NCBI RefSeq assembly: GCF_902498065.1
Contig: NZ_CABVIR010000001.1
Coordinates: 868,001-932,000 of the forward strand
Length of the DNA stretch: 64,000 bases
Source of the DNA: Pseudomonas fluorescens
Lineage (GTDB): Bacteria > Pseudomonadota > Gammaproteobacteria > Pseudomonadales > Pseudomonadaceae
Direction of reading: 5' to 3'
The notes beneath the pieces are model-generated. The model saw nothing but the letters and a program-made list of their open reading frames with translations, searched no databases and was not told the DNA's origin. Both the position numbers and the translations under genes were made by a program. Positions 37,665 to 48,779 of the stretch are shown here, piece by piece (the first letter of the stretch is position 1; the number at the start of each line of letters is the position of its first letter).

Positions 37665-38522
37665 TTACCCCGTGATCATCGGGGGCATGGTGCCCAGGAG
37701 TGAAACCGCCGCCACCGCGCCGATTCCCAGCAACCATTCCAGAATCACGCTGGTTTTGAGCGTCGCCAGGCGTTCTTCGCAATCCTTGATCCGCAGCCGA
37801 TTGAACAGCGCGAGACCCAGCATGGCGATGACCAGCACCACCTTGATCAGCAGAATCAACGCAAAACCGGAGAGCAACGGGGTCGGCCAGAACTGCCCGG
37901 TCAGTACCCGCACATTGATCAGCCCGGTAATCACCAATCCCGCCACCAGCGCATAACCGACACCGCTGAAGCGTTGCAGTATTTCGCGGACAGCATGGCC
38001 AGCCGGTTGCCGCAGGATCATCACCAGCAACAACAACCCCCCGAGCCAGGCCCCGACGCAGGTCAGGTGAATGATTTGATTGAGAATCAGCAACTGGCCG
38101 CTGAGACCATCGAGCATCGCGCCGTGACCGACCGGCGCCAATGTCGCCAACAGCAGGCCGCCAAGGGCCAGACGCAAGGGCGGGTTCGAGTGAAGTGGCG
38201 TGAGCAGCACAACCATCAGCAAACCATTGAGCAGCAGATGCCAGCGCCAGACCTGACCGAAAAACGTATTGCCCAGCACCAGGCGCAAGGTCGATGGATC
38301 GAGCGCGGCGTCCCACGCACCGGCCATGCTGGCGGTGATCAGCAGCAGCCAGGCGATGCCGCTGATCAAGGCGACCAGCGCAAGCCAGCGGCTGACTCGC
38401 GCCAGAGGTGTGTCCAGCAATGCTTCACGACCCAACAGCAGCGGCCTGAATACCCAGACCCCGAACAGCATCAGCACCACGGTGAAATGCAGGAAGCGGC
38501 ACAGCACCATCGCGCTCGTCAT
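37665..38522 (-). CDS. copD: copper resistance protein CopD (inner membrane)
   Basis: This 285-residue protein has about eight hydrophobic segments and the CopD-type His motifs CRFLHFTVVLMLFGVWVFRPLL, FFGQVWRWHLLLNG, APVGHGAM and NQIIHLTCVGAWLGGLLLL. CopD is thought to move copper across the inner membrane together with CopC. The start is 3 bp after the copC stop, so they form an operon. No copAB or copRS genes are nearby. Confidence 0.9.
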   Translation of the reverse strand: MTSAMVLCRFLHFTVVLMLFGVWVFRPLLLGREALLDTPLARVSRWLALVALISGIAWLLLITASMAGAWDAALDPSTLRLVLGNTFFGQVWRWHLLLNGLLMVVLLTPLHSNPPLRLALGGLLLATLAPVGHGAMLDGLSGQLLILNQIIHLTCVGAWLGGLLLLVMILRQPAGHAVREILQRFSGVGYALVAGLVITGLINVRVLTGQFWPTPLLSGFALILLIKVVLVIAMLGLALFNRLRIKDCEERLATLKTSVILEWLLGIGAVAAVSLLGTMPPMITG

Positions 38523-38525
38523 GAA

Positions 38526-38891
38526 TTACTGGCCAACCTTGAAGCTGTAGGCCCCTTCGCTTTTGTGGGTATCGACCGACACCGCGTGCCATTCCACTTT
38601 GTAAGCACCCGCCGCCAATGGCGCGGCCGGGGTCACGATCAAGGTCTTTTTATCGCTGCCTTGGGTGGCCAGGCTTTTCACCGGCACGTCGGCGCCATCC
38701 TTGCTGAGGGTGACTTTGCTGAACGTCGCTTCGACGCCTTCGGAAAACACCAGGCGCAGCTCCGAGGGCGCGCTGACGGTGCTGTCGGCCGCTGGGGCCT
38801 GCTCTTTCAGATGGGCGTGGGCAAAGACCGATGAGGCGGCGAGCAGCGAGCCGAGCAGGGCTGCGGTGGTCAGGGTTTTCTTGAAAAGCAT
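38526..38891 (-). CDS. copC: periplasmic copper-binding protein CopC
   Basis: This 121-residue periplasmic protein has a signal peptide (MLFKKTLTTAALLGSLLAASSVFA). The mature protein starts with His (HAHLKEQAPA), giving the N-terminal histidine brace typical of Cu(II)-binding CopC. The second His/Asp pair appears in VDTHKSEGAYSFKV. It lacks the Met-rich Cu(I) loop of plasmid-type CopC, so it is the short chromosomal form with a single Cu(II) site (inference). Confidence 0.92.
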   Translation of the reverse strand: MLFKKTLTTAALLGSLLAASSVFAHAHLKEQAPAADSTVSAPSELRLVFSEGVEATFSKVTLSKDGADVPVKSLATQGSDKKTLIVTPAAPLAAGAYKVEWHAVSVDTHKSEGAYSFKVGQ

Positions 38892-39037
38892 CGCGGGTAC
38901 CTCAGAGGCAGGTTCGAAGAAGGCGGGCAGTTTAACTGCGAGCGCCGGCGGGCGGGTGTAGGAAGTTTCGGTTTAGGCTGTCGCCGCGATGTAGAGCGGA
39001 TGCTAGTCTTGAGCAACGCTGTTGTCAGGGAGCCCTC

Positions 39038-39658
39038 ATGGGCAATCACAAGATCGAGATTCGCCGCAGTAACGTCGAAAAAATTCTGCTCGGGGCCGAA
39101 AAGGTCTTCGCCGAAAAAGGTTTCGGCGGCACCGCCATGGCCGACATTGCCGCCGAAGTGCAACTGCCGCGCTCCAATCTGCATTACTACTTCAGCACCA
39201 AGACCGAGTTGTACAGCGCCGTGTTGTTCGATTTGCTGGAGGTCTGGAAGCAGGACGCGTTGTGTTTCGAGATGTTCGATGACCCGCGCGTGGTGCTCAG
39301 CAGCTACATCCGCGCCAAGATGAACCATTCACGCAGCCGGCCTTACGGCTCGAAAGTCTGGGCCAACGAAATCATCCACGGCGCGCCGACGCTGGGTGAG
39401 AAACTCGACGTCAGCCTGTACGACTGGGCCAAGATGAAAGAAGCGAAAATTCGCCAGTGGGTGGACGACAAACGCATCCTGCCGGTGGAGCCTTCCAGCC
39501 TGCTGTACATGATCTGGGCGTCGACTCAGCATTACGCGGACTTTGATCATCAGGTGAATATCCTGAATGATCACCAGCCGCTGTCGGACATGCAGTTTGA
39601 GCGGGCGGTGCAGACGGTGACGAGTGTGATTTTGCGCGGGATCGGTCTGGAGCCTTAA
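39038..39658 (+). CDS. TetR-family regulator, RutR-like
   Basis: This 206-residue repressor has an N-terminal helix-turn-helix (residues about 10-60: ILLGAEKVFAEKGFGGTAMADIAAEVQLPRSNLHYYF) and a RutR-type C-terminal ligand domain (MIWASTQHYADFDHQVN). RutR binds uracil and controls pyrimidine use. It faces the end of the pyrimidine-catabolic preA gene, so control of the pyd genes is likely. The 44014-44564 gap contains inverted repeats that could be its operators (inference). Confidence 0.85.
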   Translation: MGNHKIEIRRSNVEKILLGAEKVFAEKGFGGTAMADIAAEVQLPRSNLHYYFSTKTELYSAVLFDLLEVWKQDALCFEMFDDPRVVLSSYIRAKMNHSRSRPYGSKVWANEIIHGAPTLGEKLDVSLYDWAKMKEAKIRQWVDDKRILPVEPSSLLYMIWASTQHYADFDHQVNILNDHQPLSDMQFERAVQTVTSVILRGIGLEP

Positions 39659-39681
39659 AATCTCGAGTGGTGCTGCCGGCC

Positions 39682-39750
39682 TCATCGCGAACAGGCTCGC
39701 TCCCACATTGGAATGCATTTCAAATGTGGGAGCGAGCCTGCTCGCGATGG
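39682..39750. repeat. REP inverted pair
   Basis: ATCGCGAACAGGCTCGCTCCCAC and the inverted GTGGGAGCGAGCCTGCTCGCGA lie 16 bp apart between the convergent regulator and preA genes. Confidence 0.85.
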
Positions 39751-39773
39751 CGTCAGTTCAGGCGCCGAAGATT

Positions 39774-41048
39774 TCAGACCGCAACGTGATACGGATTCCT
39801 CGGATCATGATTCCAGTCCAGAAACGGCTTGCCGTTCTCCATCGGCACCATCTCGATGCAATCCTGCACCGGGCAGGTGATCTGGCACAAATTGCAGCCC
39901 ACACATTCGTCATCGATCACTTCGTATTTATGCGTGCCGTCTGCCTGCTTGAGACTGGCCACCGCCTGATGGGACGTGTCTTCGCAAGCGATATGGCAAC
40001 GCCCACAGCCGATACACGCTTCCTGGTCAATCTTCGCGATCACCTGATAGTTGATGTCCAGGTACTTCCAGTCCGTAGTATTGCCCACCGCCCGTCCGGA
40101 AAATTCCGACACGCTGGCGTAACCCTGACTGTCCATCCAGCGTGACAAGCCGTCCTTCATTTCTTCGACAATCCGAAAGCCATGCAGCATCGCCGCGGTG
40201 CATACCTGCACCGAACCGCTGCCCAGTGCGATGAATTCCGCCGCATCGCGCCAGTTGCCGATGCCGCCGATACCCGATATCGGCAGGCCTTGAGTCTGCG
40301 GATCGCGTGCGATCTCGGCGACCATGTTCAACGCAATCGGCTTCACCGCAGAACCGCAATAACCGCCATGGGTGCTTTGGCTGCCGACGGTGGGGTTGGC
40401 GACCATACGTTCCAGGTTGACGCTGGTGATCGAGTTGATCGTGTTGATCAGCGACACCGCATCGGCGCCGCCGCGATGGGCCGCACGGGCAGCGACGCGG
40501 ATGTCGGTGATGTTCGGCGTCAGCTTGACGATCACCGGCAGCGAGCAATACGTCTTGCACCAGCGCGTGACCTGTTCGACATACTCTGGCACCTGACCGA
40601 CCGCCGCGCCCATGCCCCGTTCCGGCATGCCGTGGGGGCAGCCGAAGTTCAGTTCGATGCCGTCGGCGCCGGTGGCTTCCACCAGCGGCAGGATGTGTTT
40701 CCACGATTCTTCGACGCAGGGCACCATCAGCGACACGATCAGCGCACGGTCCGGCCAGTCCTTTTTCACCTGGGTGATTTCCCGCAGATTGATCTCCAGG
40801 GAACGGTCGGTGATCAGCTCGATATTGTTGAAGCCCAGCACTTCACGGTTGGCGCCGAAATGCGCCGAGTAGCGCGACGACACATTGACCGCCGCCGGGT
40901 CTTCACCCAGGGTTTTCCAGACCACGCCGCCCCAGCCGGCCTCGAAGGCGCGGACCACGTTGTAGGCTTTGTCAGTCGGCGGCGCGGAGGCCAGCCAGAA
41001 CGGGTTGGGGGATTTGATGCCGGCGAAGACAATCGAAAGATCAGCCAT
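39774..41048 (-). CDS. preA: NAD-dependent dihydropyrimidine dehydrogenase subunit PreA
   Basis: This 424-residue flavoprotein reduces uracil and thymine to the 5,6-dihydro forms. The N-terminal FMN barrel carries IKSPNPFWLASAPPTD, GIELNFGCPHGMPERGMG, the CPHG catalytic loop and SQSTHGGYCGSAVKPIAL. The C-terminal ferredoxin domain has CIGCGRCHIAC and CVGCNLCQITCP, enough for two 4Fe-4S clusters. It begins immediately after the preT stop. Confidence 0.95.
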   Translation of the reverse strand: MADLSIVFAGIKSPNPFWLASAPPTDKAYNVVRAFEAGWGGVVWKTLGEDPAAVNVSSRYSAHFGANREVLGFNNIELITDRSLEINLREITQVKKDWPDRALIVSLMVPCVEESWKHILPLVEATGADGIELNFGCPHGMPERGMGAAVGQVPEYVEQVTRWCKTYCSLPVIVKLTPNITDIRVAARAAHRGGADAVSLINTINSITSVNLERMVANPTVGSQSTHGGYCGSAVKPIALNMVAEIARDPQTQGLPISGIGGIGNWRDAAEFIALGSGSVQVCTAAMLHGFRIVEEMKDGLSRWMDSQGYASVSEFSGRAVGNTTDWKYLDINYQVIAKIDQEACIGCGRCHIACEDTSHQAVASLKQADGTHKYEVIDDECVGCNLCQITCPVQDCIEMVPMENGKPFLDWNHDPRNPYHVAV

Positions 41049-42416
41049 TTACGCGGCCTCCACGTTGAGCATCAATTGAGCGTTGATCGCCTCGGCAGCC
41101 AGCTTGCCGTGCTGCACGGCTTGCACGGTGAGGTCCTGATCTAGGCTGGTGCAGTCGCCACCGGCATACACGCCGGGAATGCTGGTGCGCAGGTGCTCGT
41201 CGACTTGAATTCGATCGCCAGAACGCTTGAGTTCGCGAGCCAGCGGATCGCCAAGCGCGCTCGAGTCGAAAGCCTGGCCGATGGCTTTGAAAATCGCATC
41301 GGCCGCCAGTTCGAAGGTTTCGCCGGTGGTTTGCAGGCGACCTTCCACCAAGTGTGTGCGAGCGAAACGCATGCCGCGTACTTGGCCTTGATCGTCGAGC
41401 AGCACTTCTTCGGGTTGCGCCCAGGTCAGCAAACGCACCTGATGGGCTTTGGCGATGTCCTGTTCGTGGTGAGTGGCGCCCATGTCCTCGACGCCACGGC
41501 GGTACACCAGATTCACATCATGTGCCCCGAGGCGGGCCATTTGCACGGCCATGTCGATGGCGGTGTTGCCGGCGCCGAGCACGATGCAATGATCCGCGAG
41601 GGGCAATTGGCTCAGGTCATCCGCCTGGCGCAATTCGCGGATGTACTCGGTGGCGGCGAGCAGGCCGGGTGCCTCTTCGTGATTCAGCCCAAGCTGTTTG
41701 CTGGCGTTGAGACCGAGGCCGAGGAACACCGCGTCGAATTGCTGATGCAGTTCGCTGAGGGTCAGGTTTTCACCGAGTTTTTGCCCGTGACGGATTTCGA
41801 TACCGCCGATCTGCAACAGGAAATCCAGCTCCTTCTGTGCGTAGTCGTCCACCAGTTTGTACTTGGCGATCCCGTATTCGTTGAGGCCGCCAGCCTTTTC
41901 CCTGGCTTCGAAAATCACCACGTCATGCCCGTGCATGGCGCTGCGATGAGCGCAGGACAAACCGGCCGGGCCGGCACCGACCACGGCGATGCGCTTGCCG
42001 GTGGCTGCGGCGCGACGGAAGGGGTGTTCGCTGAAGTGCGCGTTGTCCACGGCGTAGCGTTGCAATAGGCCGATCAGTACCGGCGCGCATTCATGGGCGT
42101 TGTTGCGCACGCAGGCTTGCTGGCAAAGGATTTCCGTCGGACAGACCCGGGCGCAACTGCCGCCGAGGATGTTCGCCGAGAGGATTTTCTGTGCGGCGCC
42201 TTGCACGTTGTCCTGATGGATATTGCGGATGAACGAGGGGATATCGATCTCACTCGGACAGGCATTCACGCACGGCGCGTCGTAGCAATACAGACAGCGC
42301 GAGGCTTCCAGATGCGCCTGGCGGTCGTTGAGCGGCGGCGCCAGATCGGTGAAATGGCCGGCGAGGGCGGCCGCATTCTCATAGGGATGCGGGAGGTGGG
42401 TCAGGGTCTTGATCAC
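41049..42416 (-). CDS. preT: NAD-dependent dihydropyrimidine dehydrogenase subunit PreT
   Basis: This 455-residue FAD/NAD-binding partner of PreA is related to glutamate synthase small subunits. Fe-S cysteines appear in CLYCYDAPCVNACP and CARVCPTEILCQQAC (about 42-115). They are followed by FAD-binding VVGAGPAGLSCAHR and NAD-binding VLGAGNTAIDMAV, and the C-terminal PGVYAGGDC. The start codon is GTG (42416). It transfers electrons from NADH to PreA. Confidence 0.94.
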   Translation of the reverse strand: MIKTLTHLPHPYENAAALAGHFTDLAPPLNDRQAHLEASRCLYCYDAPCVNACPSEIDIPSFIRNIHQDNVQGAAQKILSANILGGSCARVCPTEILCQQACVRNNAHECAPVLIGLLQRYAVDNAHFSEHPFRRAAATGKRIAVVGAGPAGLSCAHRSAMHGHDVVIFEAREKAGGLNEYGIAKYKLVDDYAQKELDFLLQIGGIEIRHGQKLGENLTLSELHQQFDAVFLGLGLNASKQLGLNHEEAPGLLAATEYIRELRQADDLSQLPLADHCIVLGAGNTAIDMAVQMARLGAHDVNLVYRRGVEDMGATHHEQDIAKAHQVRLLTWAQPEEVLLDDQGQVRGMRFARTHLVEGRLQTTGETFELAADAIFKAIGQAFDSSALGDPLARELKRSGDRIQVDEHLRTSIPGVYAGGDCTSLDQDLTVQAVQHGKLAAEAINAQLMLNVEAA

Positions 42417-42485
42417 GGTGTTGGCCTCACGGTTATTGAGGTGATGCCTCTGGTGGGCATTGGTTTGTACGGTGTCTGAACGGGC

Positions 42486-42558
42486 CTCATCGCCAGCAGG
42501 CTGGCTCCCACATTTGGAATGCGTTTACCCTGTGGGTGCCAGCTTGCTGGCGATGAGG
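42486..42558. repeat. REP inverted pair
   Basis: CATCGCCAGCAGGCTGGCTCCCAC and the inverted GTGGGTGCCAGCTTGCTGGCGATG lie between preT and dihydropyrimidinase. Confidence 0.8.
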
Positions 42559-42573
42559 TCGAAGGTCTCGATC

Positions 42574-44112
<1,539 letters not shown>

Positions 44113-44209
44113 GAAGCTAGTATGAGTTCAAGGATTGAGCAAGAATATTTTTTATAAGCATATATCTGTTTTAAGTAGTTGATAAATAAGAACTAAAACG
44201 ATTAATCAC

Positions 44210-44237
44210 CAAAATGGTGAGACCTCTCACCATTTTG
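44210..44237. promoter_or_regulatory. 12-bp perfect inverted repeat, CAAAATGGTGAG-acct-CTCACCATTTTG
   Basis: Two perfect 12-bp arms around a 4-base centre lie in the middle of the hydA/permease gap. There is no T-run after it, so it is more likely an operator than a terminator. It is a candidate site for the RutR-like regulator. Confidence 0.55.
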
Positions 44238-44564
44238 ACGCACTTGACAGGTTCTAAAAATAGACGAGATTTCTTATGTGAAATCAGCCGCTTGAGAATG
44301 GTCTATGGTTGATGCGCAAGTTTGAAAAAAAGATCAACGCACCAGATTGAGTCCTGACGGTTCGGACAACTTGCCTGGCCTTTAGCCTCAGTGCACAGAC
44401 AAGTGACCGATTACTCATCGCAGATAGATATAAAACTGATAAACATCAGTAGGTTGCAAAGTTTTTATGGAACTGCCCGATGCGCAATCGGGGTGCCCGG
44501 CACGTTTATTGATGCCACCAGCCCCTGATGAGCAAAAAATAATTCAAAGAACAGTGGAGCGGCC

Positions 44565-46049
44565 ATGCAACAGATCAGATCACAAGTGACCGAGCGCGAC
44601 GGCTTGTTCGAGCTAGAAGCCGGCAGCGATGTCCTCGACAGTCCCCGATACAACCACGACATGGCACCGACCAAGGTGCACGAACGATCCTGGAACAAAT
44701 GGCACATCACCGCGCTGTGGGTCGGTATGGCGATCTGCGTGCCGACCTACACCCTCGGCGGGGTGCTGACCGCCTACTTCGGCCTGAGCGTCGGTGAAGC
44801 GCTGCTGGCGATTCTGTTCGCCAACATCATTGTGTTGATCCCGCTGACACTGAATGCTTTCCCCGGCACCAAGTACGGCATTCCGTTTCCGGTGTTGCTG
44901 CGTTCTTCCTTCGGCATCTTTGGTTCCAATATTCCTTGCCTGATTCGTGCGTTGGTGGCGTGTGGCTGGTTCGGCATCCAGACGATGTTCGGCGGGCTGG
45001 CGATTCACTTGTTTCTGGGCTCGGTGTTCGAGGGCTGGAAATCCCTCGGTGGCACCGGCGAAGTCATCGGTTTCATGATCTTCTGGGCGCTCAACCTGTG
45101 GGTGGTGATTCGCGGCGCCGAGTCGATCAAATGGTTGGAAACGCTCTCGGCACCGTTGCTGATACTGGTGGGTGTTGGCTTGTTGGTATGGGCCATGCCG
45201 AACGTGTCGATGAGCGAATTGCTGGCGATCCCGGCCAAACGTCCGGAAGGTGCCAGCGTGGTCAGCTATTTCGCTGCCGGGCTGACCGCGATGGTCGGGT
45301 TCTGGGCGACGTTGTCGCTGAACATTCCCGACTTCAGTCGCTATGCGAAGAGCCAGAAAGATCAGATTGTCGGGCAGATTATCGGTTTGCCGCTGACCAT
45401 GTTCCTGTTCGCCTCGCTGGGCGTGGTGATGACCGCCGCGTCGGTGAAACTGGTGGGCGTGACCGTGTCCGATCCAGTCACCTTGATCGGGCATATCCAG
45501 AGCCCGGTCTGGGTCGCGCTGGCCATGGCGTTGATCATTATCGCCACGCTGTCCACCAACACCGCGGCCAACATTGTGTCCCCGACCAACGACTTCCAGA
45601 ACATCGCGCCGAAGGTGATCAACCGCACCAAAGCGGTGTTGCTCACCGGGCTGGTGGGGCTGTTGCTGATGGGGCATGAATTGCTGAAGAAGCTTGGGCT
45701 GATTGTCTCGGACATGAGCCTGGAAACCGTCTATTCAAATTGGCTGCTGGGTTATTCGAGCCTGCTCGGGCCGATCGCCGGGATCATGGTGGTGGACTAT
45801 TTCCTGATCAAGAAACAGCAACTGGATCTGGCTGGTTTGTATCGCGATGACGTGTATCCGGCGTGGAACTGGTTCGGTTTCATCGCGTTCGGGGTGCCGG
45901 TGGTACTGACGTTGTTGTCGTTGGGCAGCGATGCATTCAGCTGGTTTTACAGTTACGGCTGGTTCACGGGCTCGGCGCTGGGCGGGCTGATTTATTACGG
46001 GTTGTGCTCGATGCGGCCCAGCCCGTCTGTTGCGAAATCTGCGGTGTGA
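44565..46049 (+). CDS. NCS1-family nucleobase permease
   Basis: This 494-residue inner-membrane protein has about twelve hydrophobic segments and NCS1 signatures: NHDMAPTKVHERSWNKW, PFPVLLRSSFGIFGSNIP, RALVACGWFGIQTMFGG and LSLNIPDFSRYAKSQ. NCS1 proteins import uracil, allantoin, hydantoin or related compounds. Its position beside the pyd genes suggests uracil, dihydropyrimidine or a similar substrate. Confidence 0.92.
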   Translation: MQQIRSQVTERDGLFELEAGSDVLDSPRYNHDMAPTKVHERSWNKWHITALWVGMAICVPTYTLGGVLTAYFGLSVGEALLAILFANIIVLIPLTLNAFPGTKYGIPFPVLLRSSFGIFGSNIPCLIRALVACGWFGIQTMFGGLAIHLFLGSVFEGWKSLGGTGEVIGFMIFWALNLWVVIRGAESIKWLETLSAPLLILVGVGLLVWAMPNVSMSELLAIPAKRPEGASVVSYFAAGLTAMVGFWATLSLNIPDFSRYAKSQKDQIVGQIIGLPLTMFLFASLGVVMTAASVKLVGVTVSDPVTLIGHIQSPVWVALAMALIIIATLSTNTAANIVSPTNDFQNIAPKVINRTKAVLLTGLVGLLLMGHELLKKLGLIVSDMSLETVYSNWLLGYSSLLGPIAGIMVVDYFLIKKQQLDLAGLYRDDVYPAWNWFGFIAFGVPVVLTLLSLGSDAFSWFYSYGWFTGSALGGLIYYGLCSMRPSPSVAKSAV

Positions 46050-46059
46050 GTTCGAGCCT

Positions 46060-46152
46060 CATCGCGGGCAAGCCCGCTCCCACAATTGATTGGGAGTGCA
46101 CAACATTTGTGTTCGACCTCAATCCCTGTCGGAGAGGGCTTGCCCGCGATGA
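46060..46152. repeat. REP inverted pair, diverged right copy
   Basis: ATCGCGGGCAAGCCCGCTCCCAC is followed by a degenerate inverted GTCGGAGAGGGCTTGCCCGCGAT, between the permease and ureidopropionase genes. Confidence 0.75.
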
Positions 46153-46215
46153 CGGCCTCGAACACACCCGAGAATTGCCTGAAAAAACCTATAACAACAG
46201 CCTGAGGAGATCACC

Positions 46216-47499
46216 ATGAACGCGGCCGTAGACGTTCTGCAATCCACCCATCAGCACATCAACCGCGACCGCTTGTGGCAGTCGCTCATGGACTTGGCCA
46301 GGCTTGGCGCCACGGTCAAGGGCGGCGTCTGTCGCCTGGCCCTGACCGATCTCGACCGCCAGGCCCGAGACATTTTCGTCGGGTGGTGCGAGGAGGCCGG
46401 TTGCACCGTCAGCATCGACGCCGTCGGCAACATCTTCGCCCGTCGCCCTGGTCGCAACCCGAACCTGCCGCCGGTGATGACCGGCAGCCACATCGACACC
46501 CAACCCACCGGCGGCAAATTCGACGGCTGCTTCGGCGTACTCGCCGGGGTCGAGGTGCTGCGCACGCTTAACGACCTGGGCGTGGAAACTGAAGCGCCAC
46601 TGGAAGTGGTGGTCTGGACCAATGAAGAAGGCTCGCGTTTCGCACCGTGCATGATGGGCTCTGGCGTGTTTGCAGAAAAATTCACCCTCGAAGAAACCCT
46701 GGCCAAGGTCGACGCCGAAGGCATCACCGTCGGTGAAGCACTGAACGCCATCGGCTATGCCGGGCCACGAAAAGTCAGCGGTCACGCGGTCGGCGCCTAT
46801 TTTGAAGCCCACATCGAGCAAGGCCCGATCCTTGAGGACGAACACAAAACCATCGGCGTGGTGATGGGCGCCCTCGGGCAGAAATGGTTCGACTTGAAAT
46901 TGCGCGGCGTCGAAGCCCATGCCGGCCCGACCCCGATGCACCTGCGCAAGGATGCATTGGTCGGCGCTGCCGTCATCGTCGGTGCGGTCAACCGTGCCGC
47001 CCTTGGCCACCAGCCTCACGCGTGTGGCACCGTCGGCTGCCTGCAAGCCTATCCCGGCTCACGCAACGTCATCCCCGGCGAAGTGCGCATGACCCTGGAT
47101 TTCCGTCATCTGGAACCGGCAAGACTCGACTCGATGATCGCCGAAGTCCGTGAAGTGATCGAAACCACCTGCGAGGAGCACGGCCTGACTTTCGAACTGA
47201 CACCCACCGCCGACTTCCCGCCGCTGTACTTCGACAAGGGGTGCGTCGAAGCGGTACGCGGTGCGGCCCAAGGGCTTGGCTTGTCGCACATGGACATCGT
47301 CAGCGGAGCAGGGCACGACGCAATCTTTCTCGCTGAACTCGGCCCCGCCGGGATGATTTTCGTGCCATGCGAAGGCGGCATCAGCCACAACGAAATCGAA
47401 AACGCCGCGCCGGATGACCTGGCGGCCGGGTGTGCGGTGTTGTTGCGCGCGATGCTGGCGGCTTCGGCAGCGATTGCTGGGGGCCAACTGGCGGCTTGA
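46216..47499 (+). CDS. beta-ureidopropionase, M20-type (N-carbamoyl-beta-alanine amidohydrolase)
   Basis: This 427-residue metal-dependent amidohydrolase (HyuC/AllC group) has zinc-site segments GSHIDTQPTGGKFDGCFGVLAG, WTNEEGSRFAP, the lid-domain substrate region GNPxxR-like CLQAYPGSRNVIPGEVRMTLDFRH, and SGAGHDAIFLAELGPAGMIFVPCEGGISHNE. It completes the three-step reductive pyrimidine route to beta-alanine or beta-aminoisobutyrate. It follows the permease by 166 bp and is on the same strand. Confidence 0.9.
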   Translation: MNAAVDVLQSTHQHINRDRLWQSLMDLARLGATVKGGVCRLALTDLDRQARDIFVGWCEEAGCTVSIDAVGNIFARRPGRNPNLPPVMTGSHIDTQPTGGKFDGCFGVLAGVEVLRTLNDLGVETEAPLEVVVWTNEEGSRFAPCMMGSGVFAEKFTLEETLAKVDAEGITVGEALNAIGYAGPRKVSGHAVGAYFEAHIEQGPILEDEHKTIGVVMGALGQKWFDLKLRGVEAHAGPTPMHLRKDALVGAAVIVGAVNRAALGHQPHACGTVGCLQAYPGSRNVIPGEVRMTLDFRHLEPARLDSMIAEVREVIETTCEEHGLTFELTPTADFPPLYFDKGCVEAVRGAAQGLGLSHMDIVSGAGHDAIFLAELGPAGMIFVPCEGGISHNEIENAAPDDLAAGCAVLLRAMLAASAAIAGGQLAA

Positions 47500-47641
47500 A
47501 AATCAAAAGATCGCATGCCGCCCTCAACCGATGCCGTTGTTGAGTGAGGGGGTATGCACTAGCAGTTCTGATAGTAGGCAAAGGCTGCAAAAACTTCGAA
47601 GCTTTGGTTCCTGCTGTCGGATCTTGCATGGAGCTCTGCCA

Positions 47642-48658
47642 ATGCCTACGTCAACCGGTAAAACCTTGTGCCTCTACGGGTACGATCCTCTGGATCGTCA
47701 GACCACATGCGCTCCATTCGATCAAGAGGCTATCCAGCGTTTCCATTGCAAAGCCCGCCTGGCTACTGAGGTTCAAGATGCGGTGCAACGCAGTATCGTG
47801 CAATGCGAAGACCGGTTGTTGGCGGAGCGAAAGTATGAGGGGGCCAAGGTGGAAATCGCTTTGCTGGCGACGGATCTTCAGCGTTCGGTATTACACGCAC
47901 TCGACGCGACTTCGACTCGCCTCTTCGTCTATACGCCATACGGTTATCGTCCAATGGTAAATGGCGTGCTCGGTTTGCTGGGGTTCAATGGCGAATGTCC
48001 GGATCGGGTGACTGGGCATTATCATTTGGGAAATGGCTATCGGCAGTTCAATCCGGTGTTAATGCGGTTAAACACGCCTGATAGTTGGAGTCCGTTTGGG
48101 AAGGGTGGGTTAAATGCGTATGCCTATTGTGAGGGGGAGCCAATACTGCGAAGTGATCCTGATGGCCATTCTTTTGGGTCTGTTTTTACTAAACCTTTAA
48201 AAAATATTTTCACGTCTCGACAATCGTCGAGTTCTGTATTTAAGAAATTGCTCGCTGCAGAAGTTGTGTATTTGGACGGTAGGCCCATAAAAACTCTTGG
48301 TGGTTTTTCTGGTGATGAAAATACGCTGTTCAGGGTTGACCTTAATAAGAATCAGTATAGAAAGCTTAGTAAGGTAAAGTTGAGAGTGGATAGGCACACG
48401 GCACAAATGGAAAGAGAGAATTTTAGTTTAGTTACGAAGTCTGATTCTGATGGGCCTGGGTCGGTCCCACCCCCAGATGGCGTAGGGCAAACTAATATTT
48501 CAGTAAGATTTAAGTATCTGTTCGGGAATGCTAATAATCTGCCCATGCGCCAATTGTTAGGCTCGATAGAGAGAATGGACGATGCCGTGGCAGCAAATAG
48601 AATGCTCTCGAAACCTCCTGTTTCTCCCGCCCGGACAGTTGGCAGTATTCGACAGTAG
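47642..48658 (+). CDS. orphan Rhs-core protein with variable C-terminal domain
   Basis: The first about 173 of 338 residues form the Rhs-associated core: LCLYGYDPLDRQT, LFVYTPYGYRP, LLGFNGECPDRVTGHYHLGNGYRQFNPVLMRLNTPD and YAYCEGEPILRSDPDG. The tail (residues about 175-338) is unrelated, lysine/asparagine-rich and encoded by visibly AT-rich DNA (48165-48600). Polymorphic-toxin systems use this arrangement, with the toxin domain after the DPDG-type border. The upstream Rhs repeats are lacking, so this is the short Pseudomonas form. I do not recognise the tail, and no small immunity gene follows. I chose the ATG at 47642 as it starts the conserved core. Confidence 0.75.
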   Translation: MPTSTGKTLCLYGYDPLDRQTTCAPFDQEAIQRFHCKARLATEVQDAVQRSIVQCEDRLLAERKYEGAKVEIALLATDLQRSVLHALDATSTRLFVYTPYGYRPMVNGVLGLLGFNGECPDRVTGHYHLGNGYRQFNPVLMRLNTPDSWSPFGKGGLNAYAYCEGEPILRSDPDGHSFGSVFTKPLKNIFTSRQSSSSVFKKLLAAEVVYLDGRPIKTLGGFSGDENTLFRVDLNKNQYRKLSKVKLRVDRHTAQMERENFSLVTKSDSDGPGSVPPPDGVGQTNISVRFKYLFGNANNLPMRQLLGSIERMDDAVAANRMLSKPPVSPARTVGSIRQ

Positions 48659-48779
48659 TTTCTGTGGCTACGTGAGAGGATTGCAAGGTCGAACAAGTGC
48701 TTTGCACTATCGAAGACTGCAGCGGTCCACATCTTCACACAGCATCACGAGGTGGTGCGGACACATCAGTGGAGAGCCA

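Noticed and set aside
37477-38316. Alternative minus-strand frame overlapping copD
   Set aside because: The frame at 37665-38522 has the CopD membrane segments and His motifs and is 3 bp from copC; the other frame is proline/arginine-rich shadow.
44245-44280. TTGACA as a sigma-70 promoter for the NCS1 permease
   Set aside because: No acceptable -10 hexamer lies 16-18 bp downstream, and it is about 315 bp from the permease start.
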